Part shown: positions 46,984-57,492 of the stretch, piece after piece
Layout: every line of letters begins with the position of its first letter
How positions within the stretch are numbered: position 1 is the stretch's first letter
NCBI GenBank assembly: GCA_002708825.1
Contig: PAPF01000007.1
Location: forward strand, 376,776-440,775
Source of the DNA: Phyllobacteriaceae bacterium
GTDB lineage: Bacteria; Pseudomonadota; Alphaproteobacteria; Rhizobiales; Rhizobiaceae
DNA length: 64,000 bases
Direction: 5' to 3'
The notes under the pieces: generated by a model
Told to the model about the DNA's origin: nothing
The model's database searches: none
Seen by the model: only the letters and a program-made list of their open reading frames with translations
Position numbers and translations under genes: made by a program

Positions 46984-47439
46984 ATGCTCGACATTGGCTG
47001 GCCGGAACTGCTCGTAGTCGCGATCGTGATGATCATCGTCGTGGGTCCGAAGGATCTGCCGAAGATGCTGCGCACGTTCGGCAAGACGACGGCGAAGTTG
47101 CGATCGATGGCCGGCGATTTCCGCCGCCAGTTCGATGACGCCTTGAAGGAGGCGGAACTTGAAGAGCTGAAGTCGCTGGCCGATACCGCCCGTTCGATGA
47201 ACCCGGCCAACGAGATCCGGAAAAATCTCAATCCGCTCAACAAGATCGGCGACGAGATCAAGAAGGATCTGACCGACGCGACGCGCGCCAGGCCGGCCGA
47301 GCCCGCCAAGGGCGGGGCAAAGGCCGAGAGCGACAGCCATCCCGCCGAACCGGCAAAGACGGGCGCCAGCGCGCTTCCGGGCGGGGGCGAGTCCGGCATG
47401 ACGCCGAAGGACGGCGCAGAGACAGGAAAAGGCGCGTGA
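46984..47439 (+). CDS. tatB: Sec-independent translocase TatB
   Basis: MLDIGWPELLVVAIVMIIVVGPKDLPKMLRTFGK. Confidence 0.95.
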   Translation: MLDIGWPELLVVAIVMIIVVGPKDLPKMLRTFGKTTAKLRSMAGDFRRQFDDALKEAELEELKSLADTARSMNPANEIRKNLNPLNKIGDEIKKDLTDATRARPAEPAKGGAKAESDSHPAEPAKTGASALPGGGESGMTPKDGAETGKGA

Positions 47440-48332
47440 GCAAGCAGGACGAAGTGGATATCGACGCCTCGTCGGCGCCGCTGATCGAACATCTGATCGA
47501 ATTGCGCCAGCGCCTCATGTGGGCAGTGGGCGGGTTCTTCATCGCCTTTCTTCTCTGCTTCTTCTGGGCCAAGGACCTGTTCAATTTCCTGGTCCAGCCC
47601 TTCAAATGGGCAGTCGAATGGGCCGGGCTCGACGAGCGCAAGGTCGCGCTGATCTACACCGCGCCGCAGGAATTCTTCTTCACGCAGATCAAGATCGCCA
47701 TGTTCGGCGGACTGGTGCTTGCTTTCCCGCTGATCGCCGCGCAGATCTACAAGTTCATCGCGCCGGGCCTTTATCGCAACGAACGCCGCGCATTCGTGCC
47801 GTTCCTGGTGGCTTCGCCGCTGCTTTTCCTTCTGGGCGCCACGCTGGTCTACAGTTTCTTCATGCCCATGGTCATGTGGTTCTTCCTTGCCATGGAACAG
47901 ACTGGCGGCCAGGGCCAGGTCGACATCTCGCTCCTGCCGAAGGTGTCGGAATATCTCGGCCTGATCATGACCTTGATCTTCGCCTTCGGCCTGGTCTTCC
48001 AGCTTCCCGTGGTCACCACGCTTCTGGCTCGCGCCGGTCTCGCCACGTCGGATGGGCTGCGGGAGAAGCGCAAATATGCCATCGTGTTCGCCTTCATCGC
48101 GGCCGCGATCCTCACGCCGCCCGATCCGGTAAGCCAGATCGGCCTTGCGCTGCCAACCATCCTTCTCTACGAGATTTCCATCTACACCGCGCGCCTTGTG
48201 GAGCGCGAGCGCGAGCAACGTCTGGCTGGAGACGACGGGGAAGAGGAAGCCGAAGCGCCTCCGGCGGAGGATGAGGCCGAAAAGCCCGGCGAACCCGATC
48301 TGGAGGAACAGGGCCGCGGCTCCATGCCGTGA
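47436..48332 (+). CDS. tatC: Sec-independent translocase TatC
   Basis: LIEHLIELRQRLMWAVGGFFIAF; six TM segments; overlaps tatB by 4 nt. Confidence 0.95.
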   Translation: MSKQDEVDIDASSAPLIEHLIELRQRLMWAVGGFFIAFLLCFFWAKDLFNFLVQPFKWAVEWAGLDERKVALIYTAPQEFFFTQIKIAMFGGLVLAFPLIAAQIYKFIAPGLYRNERRAFVPFLVASPLLFLLGATLVYSFFMPMVMWFFLAMEQTGGQGQVDISLLPKVSEYLGLIMTLIFAFGLVFQLPVVTTLLARAGLATSDGLREKRKYAIVFAFIAAAILTPPDPVSQIGLALPTILLYEISIYTARLVEREREQRLAGDDGEEEAEAPPAEDEAEKPGEPDLEEQGRGSMP

Positions 48333-48440
48333 CGGTCCGGCCTGATCGGCTCGGCCCGTTTCCCCGCTGCGGCGGTCTCGCTTCGCTCGTGCGACTCGCG
48401 TAGGAAGCGCGTGGCGCAACTGAAGGTCCGGGACTGTCCA

Positions 48441-49730
48441 ATGCTCGATATCAAGTGGATCCGCGAAAATCCTGAAGCCCTGGATGAAGCGCTTGCCCGT
48501 CGTGGCGCCGCGCCGCAGTCAGCCGCGCTGATTGCGCTTGACGAGGAGCGCCGTTCCCATATCGCCCGCCTCCAGGCGCTGCAGGAGCGCCGCAATGCCG
48601 CGTCGAAGGAGATCGGCATGGCGATGGGCCGGAAGGATGTGGAAACCGCGGAACGGCTGAAGGCGGAAGTCTCATCGATCAAGGATGAACTCCAGGCCGG
48701 CGAAGCCGTCGAGCGCGATCTCAATGCCAGGTTCACCGATGCCATGGCCAGGGTCCCCAACGTGCCCCTGCCTGATGTTCCCGTGGGCGAGGACGAGAGC
48801 GGCAATGTCGAGGTGCGCAAGGTCGGCCGCCGTCCGGAATTCGCGTTTGCCCCGAAGGAGCACTGGGAACTGGGCGAGGCGCTCGGCCTGATGGATTTCG
48901 AGGCGGCTGCAAGGCTGTCCGGCGCCCGTTTCACGGTGCTCAAAGGCGCGCTGGCCCGGCTGGAACGCGCGCTTGGCCAGTTCATGCTGGACGTTCACAC
49001 CGGCGAGAATGGCTATACCGAGGTCAACCCGCCGCTGCTCCTCAAGGATGAGGCCTATTTCGGCACCGGGCAATTGCCGAAATTCGAGGAAGACCAGTTC
49101 TTTACCGCGCATGGTTCAAGCCGGCTGGGCCTGATCCCCACAGCGGAAGTGCCGATGACCAATCTCGTCGCCGGACAGATCGTCGAGGCTGAGAAACTGC
49201 CTTTCCGCTTCACCGCGCTGACGCCCTGCTTCCGCTCCGAAGCCGGATCGGCCGGCCGGGACACGCGCGGCATGCTGCGCCAGCACCAGTTCAACAAGGT
49301 CGAACTGGTGTCGATCACCGACTCCGAAAGCTCGGTTGACGAGCATGAGCGGATGACCGCCTGCGCCGAGGATATCCTGAAGCGCCTCGCCCTGCCGTTC
49401 CGCACGGTCGTCCTGTGCACCGGCGACATGGGCTTCGGTTCTCAGAAGACCTACGACATCGAGGTCTGGCTGCCGGGACAGGATGCCTATCGCGAGATTT
49501 CGTCGTGCTCCGTCTGCGGCGATTTCCAGGCCCGGCGCATGAATGCGCGCTACCGTGCCGCCGGCGAGAAGCAGACCCGCTTCGTCCATACGCTCAACGG
49601 CTCCGGCATCGCGGTTGGACGGGCGCTGATCGCGGTCATGGAAAACTATCAGAACGAGGACGGGTCGATCACCGTGCCGGAGGTCCTGCGGCCCTACATG
49701 GGCGGCATGGAGACCATTGCCGGCGCTTGA
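48441..49730 (+). CDS. serS: Serine--tRNA ligase
   Basis: [22 protein letters not shown]; class II motifs [46 protein letters not shown]. Confidence 0.96.
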   Translation: MLDIKWIRENPEALDEALARRGAAPQSAALIALDEERRSHIARLQALQERRNAASKEIGMAMGRKDVETAERLKAEVSSIKDELQAGEAVERDLNARFTDAMARVPNVPLPDVPVGEDESGNVEVRKVGRRPEFAFAPKEHWELGEALGLMDFEAAARLSGARFTVLKGALARLERALGQFMLDVHTGENGYTEVNPPLLLKDEAYFGTGQLPKFEEDQFFTAHGSSRLGLIPTAEVPMTNLVAGQIVEAEKLPFRFTALTPCFRSEAGSAGRDTRGMLRQHQFNKVELVSITDSESSVDEHERMTACAEDILKRLALPFRTVVLCTGDMGFGSQKTYDIEVWLPGQDAYREISSCSVCGDFQARRMNARYRAAGEKQTRFVHTLNGSGIAVGRALIAVMENYQNEDGSITVPEVLRPYMGGMETIAGA

Positions 49731-49760
49731 CGCCGCACAGGGCAACAACAAGGAGAGAGC

Positions 49761-50516
49761 ATGCGAATCCTGCTGACCAATGACGATGGCATCCACGATG
49801 AGGGAATCGCCGTTCTCGAGCGGATTGCGCGGCAATTGTCCGACGATGTGTGGGTCGTCGCGCCGGAAACCGACCAGTCCGGCCTGGCACACTCGCTGAC
49901 CCTGTCGCATCCGCTGCGGCTTCGCAAGCTCGACGACCGCCATTTCGCCGTGCGCGGCACGCCGACCGACTGCGTCATCATGGCGGTTCGCCACATCATG
50001 CCGGAAGCGCCCGATCTCATCCTTTCAGGTGTGAATTCGGGCACCAACATCGCCGATGATGTGACCTATTCCGGCACGGTGGCCGGCGCCATGGAAGGCA
50101 CGCTGGTCGGTATCCGTTCCATCGCATTGAGCCAGGGATACAATTTCTCCGACGAGGGCAGGGTGGTTCCCTATGAAGTGGCCGAAACCCATGCTGTCGA
50201 TGTCTTGCGCAAATGCCTGGCCACGGATCTGCCCGAAGGCACGCTGCTCAATGTCAATTTCCCGAACTGCAAGCCAGACGAGGTCAAGGGTGTTGCGGTG
50301 ACGACGCAGGGGCGCATCGTTCATGGCGTCGGCGTGGAAGAACGCCGCGACGGGCGCAACTTCCCCTACTTCTGGATCCGCTTTGCCCGCAAGGAGTTCG
50401 ATGCCGTCGAGGGCACCGATATTGCCGCGCTGCGTGACGATTACATTTCCATCACACCGCTCAAGCTGAACCTGACTGCCCACGAGGCCCAGGACGCGCT
50501 CAGGAGCGCGTTCTGA
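49761..50516 (+). CDS. surE: 5'/3'-nucleotidase SurE
   Basis: [61 protein letters not shown]. Confidence 0.95.
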   Translation: MRILLTNDDGIHDEGIAVLERIARQLSDDVWVVAPETDQSGLAHSLTLSHPLRLRKLDDRHFAVRGTPTDCVIMAVRHIMPEAPDLILSGVNSGTNIADDVTYSGTVAGAMEGTLVGIRSIALSQGYNFSDEGRVVPYEVAETHAVDVLRKCLATDLPEGTLLNVNFPNCKPDEVKGVAVTTQGRIVHGVGVEERRDGRNFPYFWIRFARKEFDAVEGTDIAALRDDYISITPLKLNLTAHEAQDALRSAF

Positions 50517-51172
50517 TGAACGGAATGCCCGGTTCGGGGACAGAAGCGCTTGCCGCCTTCGTCTTGCGGATGCGGGCGCAGGGCATAGACGACAAGCGCC
50601 TTTTCGCGGCGTTTGAGGCGACGCCGCGGCGCGCATTCATCCCGGCCGAGCACCAGCAGGCAGCCTATGGATCCCGGTCCTGTCCGATCCCCTGTGGCGA
50701 GAGCATCGAGGGAATGGACCTCCAGGCCGGGATCATCAACGCGCTCGACCTGCAGTCCGGTCACCGCGTCCTTGAAATCGGGACCGGGTCCGGCTTCACG
50801 GCCGCGGTCATGGCCCGGATGGCGTCCCGCGTCACGACGGTTGAGCGCTTCAGGACACTTGCGGGGCAGGCGGGCGAGCGGTTCCGGACCCTGGGACTGG
50901 CCAATGTGGTCCACCGGCATGGCGATGCGGAGAGGGCCGTTGACGGTGAGGGTCCTTATGACCGCATCGTGGTCTGGGCGGCGTTCGACAGCCTGCCCCG
51001 CGGCTACGTGGACCTGTTGTCGTCCGGCGGCGTGATGGTCGCCGCCATCGGCGGGCCGGAGGAAAGCCAGACGCTTGTCAGGCTGACGAAGGTTGGCAGC
51101 CGTTTCGAAAGGTCGGATTTCGGCGAGGTCCGGTTCCAGCCGCTGGCGCGTGGCGTCGCTGCCGCGCTTTGA
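50516..51172 (+). CDS. pcm: Protein-L-isoaspartate O-methyltransferase
   Basis: VLEIGTGSGFTAAVMARMA; overlaps the surE stop; PCMT fold motifs. Confidence 0.9.
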   Translation: MNGMPGSGTEALAAFVLRMRAQGIDDKRLFAAFEATPRRAFIPAEHQQAAYGSRSCPIPCGESIEGMDLQAGIINALDLQSGHRVLEIGTGSGFTAAVMARMASRVTTVERFRTLAGQAGERFRTLGLANVVHRHGDAERAVDGEGPYDRIVVWAAFDSLPRGYVDLLSSGGVMVAAIGGPEESQTLVRLTKVGSRFERSDFGEVRFQPLARGVAAAL

Positions 51173-51239
51173 TGCTTTTTACCAAGGGTTGTTTCCTGGA
51201 GACCTTTCGCGTCCGCAATTCGCAGGCAATCGCGAGCGC

Positions 51240-51255
51240 TTAACCCGTCAGTAAC
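51240..51255. promoter_or_regulatory. Putative CtrA-like binding motif upstream of the LysM-M23 gene
   Basis: TTAA-CCCGTCA-GTAAC (one mismatch to TTAA-N7-TTAAC), 56-71 bp upstream of the start codon. Confidence 0.4.
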
Positions 51256-51310
51256 ACTAACGCGCTTTAATCATGCCGTGCGAGTTAGTGAGTATGGCGG
51301 GTTTCTGAAC

Positions 51311-53011
51311 ATGCGGATCACCAGTTTCAAGGGATATGCACGACACCTCTCCAGGGGCGCGGCCATCGCCCTCGTTGGTGGTGTGGCGGCCGGCTGCAGT
51401 TCCGATTCCATGCGCTTCACCGATGGCTTCTATACTGCGTCGGTGCCTGCGCAGGCCACTGCGGCAACAGGCAGCCAGGCCTATCCCGGCGATATCGACC
51501 GGCGCTCGACCGGCTCGGTGGCGCGAGGCGATGCAAACCTCATCCCCGGCGGGCGTGTCGCGCCCAGCGAGGGTGTCGGTTCGGCATCGGTGTCCCGATC
51601 CAGTCCCCGCCCGCCGTCCGCCGCTTACCCGGTTCGCCCCGACGGGGTCTACCGCGCGCCGCAAGCCTATCCGGGCGCCGCGGGCACGCATGCCTACCCG
51701 GCCGCGCCGGCGCGTCAGGCCGTTTCTGCGCCGCCCGTGCAGCGCCGCGCCCTGGAGGCTCCCTCGCGGGCTGCGGTCGATACCATGGCGACGGGCTCGA
51801 CGCGTTCGCCGGAACCTGCGGCCATCACGCCCAGCGTTTCGGAAAGCAAGGCCGGCACCGCCGCACAGGTGCCCGCGGTTGCCGCCAGCAAGGCCGGTTC
51901 GGGAGACGAGCGGGGTTGGACCGCTTCCGGCGGAACGCGGGTCACGCTGCGCGAAGGCGAGACGATCTATAACCTGTCGCGGCGCTTCGGCGTTCCGGCC
52001 CGCGAGATCATGCGCGTCAACAACATTTCCGATCCGCGTGACGTGACCGCAGGGCAGGGCATCGTCATTCCGACCTACGTCTATTCCCACAAGGCGCCAA
52101 CCTCCGCACCGGATGCCAATCCGCAGACACAGGCCGCGAAATCATCGCGCGGCACGAAATATGATGTCCCGGCCGACCGGGTCCCGGTGCCCGGCCAGGC
52201 GCCGGCCCGCAATGTTGCCGTCGTGCGCGAAACGCCGCGTCCGGAGGCTCCCCGCGCGGATGCCGTGACCGCTGGCACGCGGAACAGTGCAACCGCCGCG
52301 GCGAACACTGGCGGAGCCGGCTACACGGTCGCTTCCGGCGATTCCCTCTACGCCATCGCGCGCCGCCACGGCGTCAGCGTGGACGCGCTCAAGGCGGCCA
52401 ACGGGCTGGAGAGCGGTACCATTCGCGTGGGACAGAAGCTCGCCATTCCCGGCCGGACGAACGAGCCGGCGCGCACCGCAGCCGTTGCACAAAAGGTCGA
52501 TCCCATCATTACCGGGGGCGCCGGACCGTCGGTGAAATCCGGCAGGGACCTGCCCACCTATACGCCGCCCAAACGCAAGGACGAGGTTATCGCTCAGGCC
52601 GAGAAAGTGGCTGCTGTCGCACCGGAGGCGACCGGGATCGGCAAGTTGCGCTGGCCGGTGCGCGGCCGCATCGTCTCGGCATTCGGCGCCAATTCCGCCG
52701 GCAAGGCCAATGACGGCATCGACATCGCTGTCCCGGCCGGGACGCCGGTCAAGGCGGCCGAGAATGGCGTGGTCATCTATGCGGGCAGCGGGCTGAAGGA
52801 ATTCGGCAACACCGTCCTCGTGCGACACGACGACGGCCTTGTCTCGGTCTATGGCCACAACAGTTCGTTACTCGTGTCACGTGGCGACAAGGTGCGGCGC
52901 GGCCAGGAGATCGCCAAGGCCGGCAATTCGGGTTCCGCAAGCCAGCCCAAGTTGCACTTCGAGATCCGGAAGAACTCCAACCCGGTCAACCCGGTCGATT
53001 ACCTGGAGTGA
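51311..53011 (+). CDS. Lipoprotein with two LysM domains and C-terminal M23 peptidase domain (DipM/NlpD-like)
   Basis: Lipobox GGVAAGCSSD; LysM repeats VTLREGETIYNLSRRFGVPAREIMRVNNI and YTVASGDSLYAIARRHGVSVDALKAANGL; M23 NDGIDIAVPAGTPVKAAENGVVIYAG…GNTVLVRHDDGLVSVYGHNS. Confidence 0.92.
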   Translation: MRITSFKGYARHLSRGAAIALVGGVAAGCSSDSMRFTDGFYTASVPAQATAATGSQAYPGDIDRRSTGSVARGDANLIPGGRVAPSEGVGSASVSRSSPRPPSAAYPVRPDGVYRAPQAYPGAAGTHAYPAAPARQAVSAPPVQRRALEAPSRAAVDTMATGSTRSPEPAAITPSVSESKAGTAAQVPAVAASKAGSGDERGWTASGGTRVTLREGETIYNLSRRFGVPAREIMRVNNISDPRDVTAGQGIVIPTYVYSHKAPTSAPDANPQTQAAKSSRGTKYDVPADRVPVPGQAPARNVAVVRETPRPEAPRADAVTAGTRNSATAAANTGGAGYTVASGDSLYAIARRHGVSVDALKAANGLESGTIRVGQKLAIPGRTNEPARTAAVAQKVDPIITGGAGPSVKSGRDLPTYTPPKRKDEVIAQAEKVAAVAPEATGIGKLRWPVRGRIVSAFGANSAGKANDGIDIAVPAGTPVKAAENGVVIYAGSGLKEFGNTVLVRHDDGLVSVYGHNSSLLVSRGDKVRRGQEIAKAGNSGSASQPKLHFEIRKNSNPVNPVDYLE

Positions 53012-53054
53012 GGTTGGCGGACAGGCTGACCTCCAGGGCTCATCCGCAATCGTG

Positions 53055-53084
53055 CAATGCCCCGCCGCTCCCGGCGGGGCATTG
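53055..53084 (+). terminator. Terminator hairpin after the LysM-M23 gene
   Basis: 13-bp perfect stem CAATGCCCCGCCG-CTCC-CGGCGGGGCATTG. Confidence 0.65.
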
Positions 53085-53108
53085 TCGTTCCGGGGCGCCC
53101 GCCTGGCT

Positions 53109-53987
53109 TCACGCGAGCGGTTGTCCCAGCCGTCCGGCGAGATCCTGGATGAACTGCCAGGCGACACGGCCCGAACGGCCGCCACGCGTGACGGCCCATT
53201 CCAGCGCCTGCGCCCTCAGCGCGTCGGGTTCGATGTCGAGATCGAAATGCCCGGCATAGCCATTGACCATGTCGAGATAATCGTCCTGCGAGCATTTGTG
53301 GAAACCGAGCCAAAGGCCGAAGCGGTCCGACAGCGAGACCTTTTCCTCCACCGCCTCGCCCGGATTGATCGCGGTGGACCGCTCGTTGTCGATCATGTCG
53401 CGCGGCAGCAGGTGACGGCGGTTGGATGTCGCATAGAAGATGATGTTGTCCGGCCGGCCCTCGACGCCACCCTCCAGCGCCGCCTTGAGCGACTTGTAGG
53501 ACGTGTCGTCATGGTCGAAGGAAAGGTCGTCGCAGAACAGGATCACGCGCACCGGCGCTTCCTTCAGCAGTGACATCAGGCGCGGCAGCGTGTCGATGTC
53601 CTCGCGATGGATCTCGACCAGTTTCAGCGCCGGTCCGATCACGTCAGTCCGTGCCTGCGCCGCGACCGCATGGGCGGCCTTGACCAGTGACGACTTGCCC
53701 ATGCCGCGCGCGCCCCAGAGCAGGACGTTATTGGCCGGCAGTCCGTCGGCGAAGCGTTCGGTATTGGCGACGAGAATGTCGCGCACCCGGTCGACACCCT
53801 TGATGAGCCCGATGTCGACACGGTTGACGCGCACGACGGGTGCAAGGGTGCCGGTTTCCGGCTCCCAGACGAAACAGCCGGCGGCGGCGAAATCGGGCGC
53901 CGGGGCAGGGCGGGGCTTGAGGCTCTCGACGGCCTCGGCGAGCCGGTCGAGTCGGGCGGCGATCTCATCGAGCGATATGCGGGTCAT
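53109..53987 (-). CDS. DUF815-family AAA+ ATP-binding protein
   Basis: NNVLLWGARGMGKSSLVKA Walker A; RVILFCDDLSFDHDDTSYKSLKAALEGGVEGRPDNIIFYATSNRRHLL. Confidence 0.9.
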   Translation of the reverse strand: MTRISLDEIAARLDRLAEAVESLKPRPAPAPDFAAAGCFVWEPETGTLAPVVRVNRVDIGLIKGVDRVRDILVANTERFADGLPANNVLLWGARGMGKSSLVKAAHAVAAQARTDVIGPALKLVEIHREDIDTLPRLMSLLKEAPVRVILFCDDLSFDHDDTSYKSLKAALEGGVEGRPDNIIFYATSNRRHLLPRDMIDNERSTAINPGEAVEEKVSLSDRFGLWLGFHKCSQDDYLDMVNGYAGHFDLDIEPDALRAQALEWAVTRGGRSGRVAWQFIQDLAGRLGQPLA

Positions 53988-54151
53988 GGGTCCTCCGTTC
54001 GGTCATGAGCCCGTAGCATGGCCGGTGACGCCGGAAAAGCGTCCGGGCAGTGCCGGTCGCAGTTGCATTGGGGGCCTGAACCACTATATTCCGCGCCAGT
54101 TTGCCATGCGGGATTCGACCCGCCTTCTCTCGTTTTCGCAGGAGTTTCCCG

Positions 54152-54493
54152 ATGTTCGTCACCCCGGCATTCGCCCAGTCCGCCGCCCCCGCCGGCGGCG
54201 CCGACATTTTCATGAGCATCCTGCCGTTCATCCTGATATTCGTGATCATGTATTTCCTCATCATCCGGCCGCAGCGCCAGCAGATGAAGAAGCGTGAGGA
54301 AATGCTTTCCGCGGTCCGCCGTGGCGACACGGTCATCACGAGCGGCGGTATCATCGGAAAGGTTGTCAAGGCCGAGGACGCCGAACTCGACGTCGAGATC
54401 GCCCAGGGCGTGAAGGTGCGCGTCCTGCGCGCCATGATCGCCGATGTGCGGGTGAAGGGCGAACCGATCGCCAACCAGAACGAAAAAGCCTGA
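54152..54493 (+). CDS. yajC: Preprotein translocase subunit YajC
   Basis: LIFVIMYFLIIRPQRQQMKKREEMLSAVRRGDTVITSGGIIGKV. Confidence 0.95.
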   Translation: MFVTPAFAQSAAPAGGADIFMSILPFILIFVIMYFLIIRPQRQQMKKREEMLSAVRRGDTVITSGGIIGKVVKAEDAELDVEIAQGVKVRVLRAMIADVRVKGEPIANQNEKA

Positions 54494-54549
54494 CGAGGCG
54501 CGGCCCGGTTTCCCGGGCTGGCCGACCGCAGCCGGAAACGGACTGATCC

Positions 54550-57102
54550 ATGCTCTATTTCACGCGTTGGAAAACCATTCTCATCTGGCTGTCGGTGCTC
54601 GCCGGCCTGGTCTTCGCCGCGCCGAACCTTTTCTCCCAGTCGACGCTCGGCGCGCTGCCCGACTGGATGCCCAAGCAGCAGATGACGCTCGGCCTCGACC
54701 TCCAGGGCGGATCGCACATCCTTTTGCGGATCGAGCGCGACGACATCGTCAAGGACCGGCTGGAGGCGACGCGTGACGAAATCCGCCGCCTGCTGCGTGA
54801 GGAAAGCATCGGCTACACCGGGCTCACCGGGTCGGGGCGCAACGTTCAGGTGCGGATCCGCGATGCTCAGCAGGTGACTGCGGCCAGGGAAGCCCTGTCG
54901 CCGCTGACCGAGCCGGTTTCGGCGGGCATGTTCGGTGGCGGCACCATTGAGGAGGTAAGCCTCGAGGAGCCCGAGCCGGGCCTTCTGCGCTTCACGCTGA
55001 CCGAGGATGGCCTCGACTATCGCACCTCGGCAGCCCTGACCCAGTCCATCGAGGTCGTCAGCCGCCGCGTCAACGAACTCGGCACCACCGAGCCCGTGAT
55101 CCAGCGCCAGGGCAACGACCGCATTCTCGTCCAGGTGCCGGGCCTTGATGATCCCCAGCGCCTGAAGGACATTCTCGGCCAGACCGCCAAGCTGACCTTC
55201 CAGATGGTGGACCAGTCCGTGCCGGTGCAGGATGCCCTTGAGGGGCGCCCGCCTGCCGGCACCACGATCATGTATTCCAATGACGATCCGCCGGTCCCCT
55301 ACCTGATCGAGGACCGGGTCATCGTTTCCGGCGAAAACCTTGTCGACGCGCAGCCGACCTTCGACCAGCGCACCTCCGAACCCGTCGTCTCGTTCCGCTT
55401 CGACACCAAGGGCGCGCAGCGCTTCGGCCAAGCCACCCAGCAGAATGTCGGCCGCCTCTTCGCCATCATCCTTGACCAGCGTGTGATTTCCGCTCCGGTC
55501 ATCCGTGAGCCGATCCTGGGTGGCTCCGGCCAGATATCGGGCTCCTTCACGGCGCAATCGGCCAATGACCTCGCGGTGCTGCTGCGTGCCGGCGCGCTGC
55601 CCGCCACCCTGACCATTATCGAGGAGCGCACGGTCGGTCCGGGCCTGGGCGCGGATTCCGTCGCCGCCGGCCAGTTGGCGGCCATGATCGGCGCGGTGCT
55701 CGTCCTTGTCTTCATGGTGCTTGCCTACGGCCTTCTCGGCGTCATCGCCAACATCGCGCTCATCGCCAACATCGCCATGATCGTTGCGCTTCTGTCCGTG
55801 CTTGGAGCGACACTCACGTTGCCGGGCATTGCGGGTATCGTGCTGACCGTCGGCATGGCCGTGGACTCCAACGTGCTCATCTACGAGCGCATACGCGAGG
55901 AGCGTCGCAACGGCCGCTCGGTGATACAGGCCATCGACGCCGGGTTCTCCCGTGCCATGGCGACCATCATCGACGCCAACGTGACGACCCTGATCGCCGC
56001 GGTGATCCTGTTCTACCTCGGCACGGGCCCCGTGCGCGGCTTCGCCGTGACACTGGCCATCGGCATCCTGACCACGGTCTTCACCGCCTTCACCTTCACC
56101 CGCTGGATGATCGCCGCCTATGTGCGCAGCCAGCGGCCCAAGGAGTTGCCGGGTGCGCTTGTCCACCTGGTTCCGGCCGGCACGAAGATCCCGTTCATGT
56201 GGTTGCGCCGCGCGACGTTCAGCCTTTCGGCGCTTGCCGCCATTGGCGCCCTCGCGCTGTTCGTCACCGTCAACATGAATTACGGCATCGACTTCAAGGG
56301 CGGGTCCCTCATCGAGATCAAGTCCCGTGAAGGCGTGGCCGACATCTCCGATATTCGCGGCCGCCTTGGCGAACTCAATCTCGGCGACGTCCAGGTACAG
56401 GAGTTCGGCGACCCCTCGGAAGTGCTGATCCGCGTCGAGGCGCAGGGCGGCGGCGAGAATGCCGAGCAGAGCGTGATCGCCAAGGTGCGCGACGAACTGG
56501 AGGAGGCCTACGAATTCCGCCGGGTGGAAGTGGTCGGGCCGACCGTGTCGGGCGAACTGGCGCGGGCAGGAACGCTTGGCGTTCTGGCTTCCCTTGCCGC
56601 GATCCTGCTCTACATCTGGGTCCGGTTCGAATGGCAGTTCGCCGTGGGTGCCATCCTGGCGACGATGCACGACGTCATCATGACCATCGGTTTCTTCGTC
56701 ATAACGGGGATCGAGTTCAACCTGTCGTCCATTGCCGCGATCCTGACCATTGTCGGCTATTCGCTGAACGATACGGTCGTCGTTTATGACCGTGTGCGCG
56801 AGAACCTGCGACGATATCGCAAGATGCCCTTGCCGCAACTGCTCGACATGAGCATGAACGACACGCTGGCGCGCACCGTGATGACATCGGTGACAACGCT
56901 TCTGGCCCTGATCGCGCTCTTCGCGTTCGGCGGCGAGGTCATCCAGTCGTTCACTGCGGCCATGATCTTCGGTGTCGTGATCGGCACCTACTCGTCGATC
57001 TTCATCGCCGCGCCGCTTCTCATCCTGTTCAACCTGCGTTCCGGCAGGGTCGCGAGCGAGGAGGACGGGAAGGCTGACGGCGTGGAACCGGCCAAGGGCT
57101 GA
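54550..57102 (+). CDS. secDF: Fused protein translocase subunit SecDF
   Basis: 850 aa: SecD part LGLDLQGGSHILLRIERDD…GMAVDSNVLIYERIREE followed in frame by SecF part MNYGIDFKGGSLIEIK…IVGYSLNDTVVVYDRVREN. Confidence 0.95.
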   Translation: MLYFTRWKTILIWLSVLAGLVFAAPNLFSQSTLGALPDWMPKQQMTLGLDLQGGSHILLRIERDDIVKDRLEATRDEIRRLLREESIGYTGLTGSGRNVQVRIRDAQQVTAAREALSPLTEPVSAGMFGGGTIEEVSLEEPEPGLLRFTLTEDGLDYRTSAALTQSIEVVSRRVNELGTTEPVIQRQGNDRILVQVPGLDDPQRLKDILGQTAKLTFQMVDQSVPVQDALEGRPPAGTTIMYSNDDPPVPYLIEDRVIVSGENLVDAQPTFDQRTSEPVVSFRFDTKGAQRFGQATQQNVGRLFAIILDQRVISAPVIREPILGGSGQISGSFTAQSANDLAVLLRAGALPATLTIIEERTVGPGLGADSVAAGQLAAMIGAVLVLVFMVLAYGLLGVIANIALIANIAMIVALLSVLGATLTLPGIAGIVLTVGMAVDSNVLIYERIREERRNGRSVIQAIDAGFSRAMATIIDANVTTLIAAVILFYLGTGPVRGFAVTLAIGILTTVFTAFTFTRWMIAAYVRSQRPKELPGALVHLVPAGTKIPFMWLRRATFSLSALAAIGALALFVTVNMNYGIDFKGGSLIEIKSREGVADISDIRGRLGELNLGDVQVQEFGDPSEVLIRVEAQGGGENAEQSVIAKVRDELEEAYEFRRVEVVGPTVSGELARAGTLGVLASLAAILLYIWVRFEWQFAVGAILATMHDVIMTIGFFVITGIEFNLSSIAAILTIVGYSLNDTVVVYDRVRENLRRYRKMPLPQLLDMSMNDTLARTVMTSVTTLLALIALFAFGGEVIQSFTAAMIFGVVIGTYSSIFIAAPLLILFNLRSGRVASEEDGKADGVEPAKG

Positions 57103-57105
57103 ACG

Positions 57106-57492
57106 ATGGGTTCGGGCATCCAGATGCACCAGGCGCACTTTCCCGGTCGCGCCGCCATCGATGCCTATGGCAATGGCGGATTCCGCTTCGCAGGCATGTC
57201 GCATCGCGGATCCCTGATGTGCCTGCCATCGGGAATCTATGGCTGGCAGCCGAATGATCCGGAAAACCCGACCGCGGACGATCTGAAGCGGGTTTTCGAC
57301 GAGGCCGGCGAAATCGAGATCCTGCTGGCGGGCATGGGTCCCGATCTCAAGCGGCTTCGCCCCGATCTTGCCCGCAGCCTGCGCGAGGCCGGTATCATCG
57401 CCGATGCCATGAGCACCGGCGCCGCGGTGCGAACCTACAATGTCCTGGTCGCCGAGGATCGCGCCGTCGCCGCTTTCTTCATCGCGGTCTGA
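57106..57492 (+). CDS. Mth938-like domain protein (DUF498; NDUFAF3-like)
   Basis: PGRAAIDAYGNGGFRFAGMSHRGSLMCLPSGIYGW…ILLAGMGPDLKRL…GIIADAMSTGAAVRTYNVLVAEDRAVAAFFIAV. Confidence 0.88.
   Translation: MGSGIQMHQAHFPGRAAIDAYGNGGFRFAGMSHRGSLMCLPSGIYGWQPNDPENPTADDLKRVFDEAGEIEILLAGMGPDLKRLRPDLARSLREAGIIADAMSTGAAVRTYNVLVAEDRAVAAFFIAV

Noticed and set aside
22934-51172. Two PCMT-family genes (22934 and 50516) as a recent duplication
   Set aside because: The sequences are clearly divergent, and both contexts (tolC-linked and surE-linked) are commonly seen in alphaproteobacteria.
54550-57102. SecD-SecF fusion as a novel architecture
   Set aside because: Fused SecDF is well known in several bacterial groups including alphaproteobacteria.
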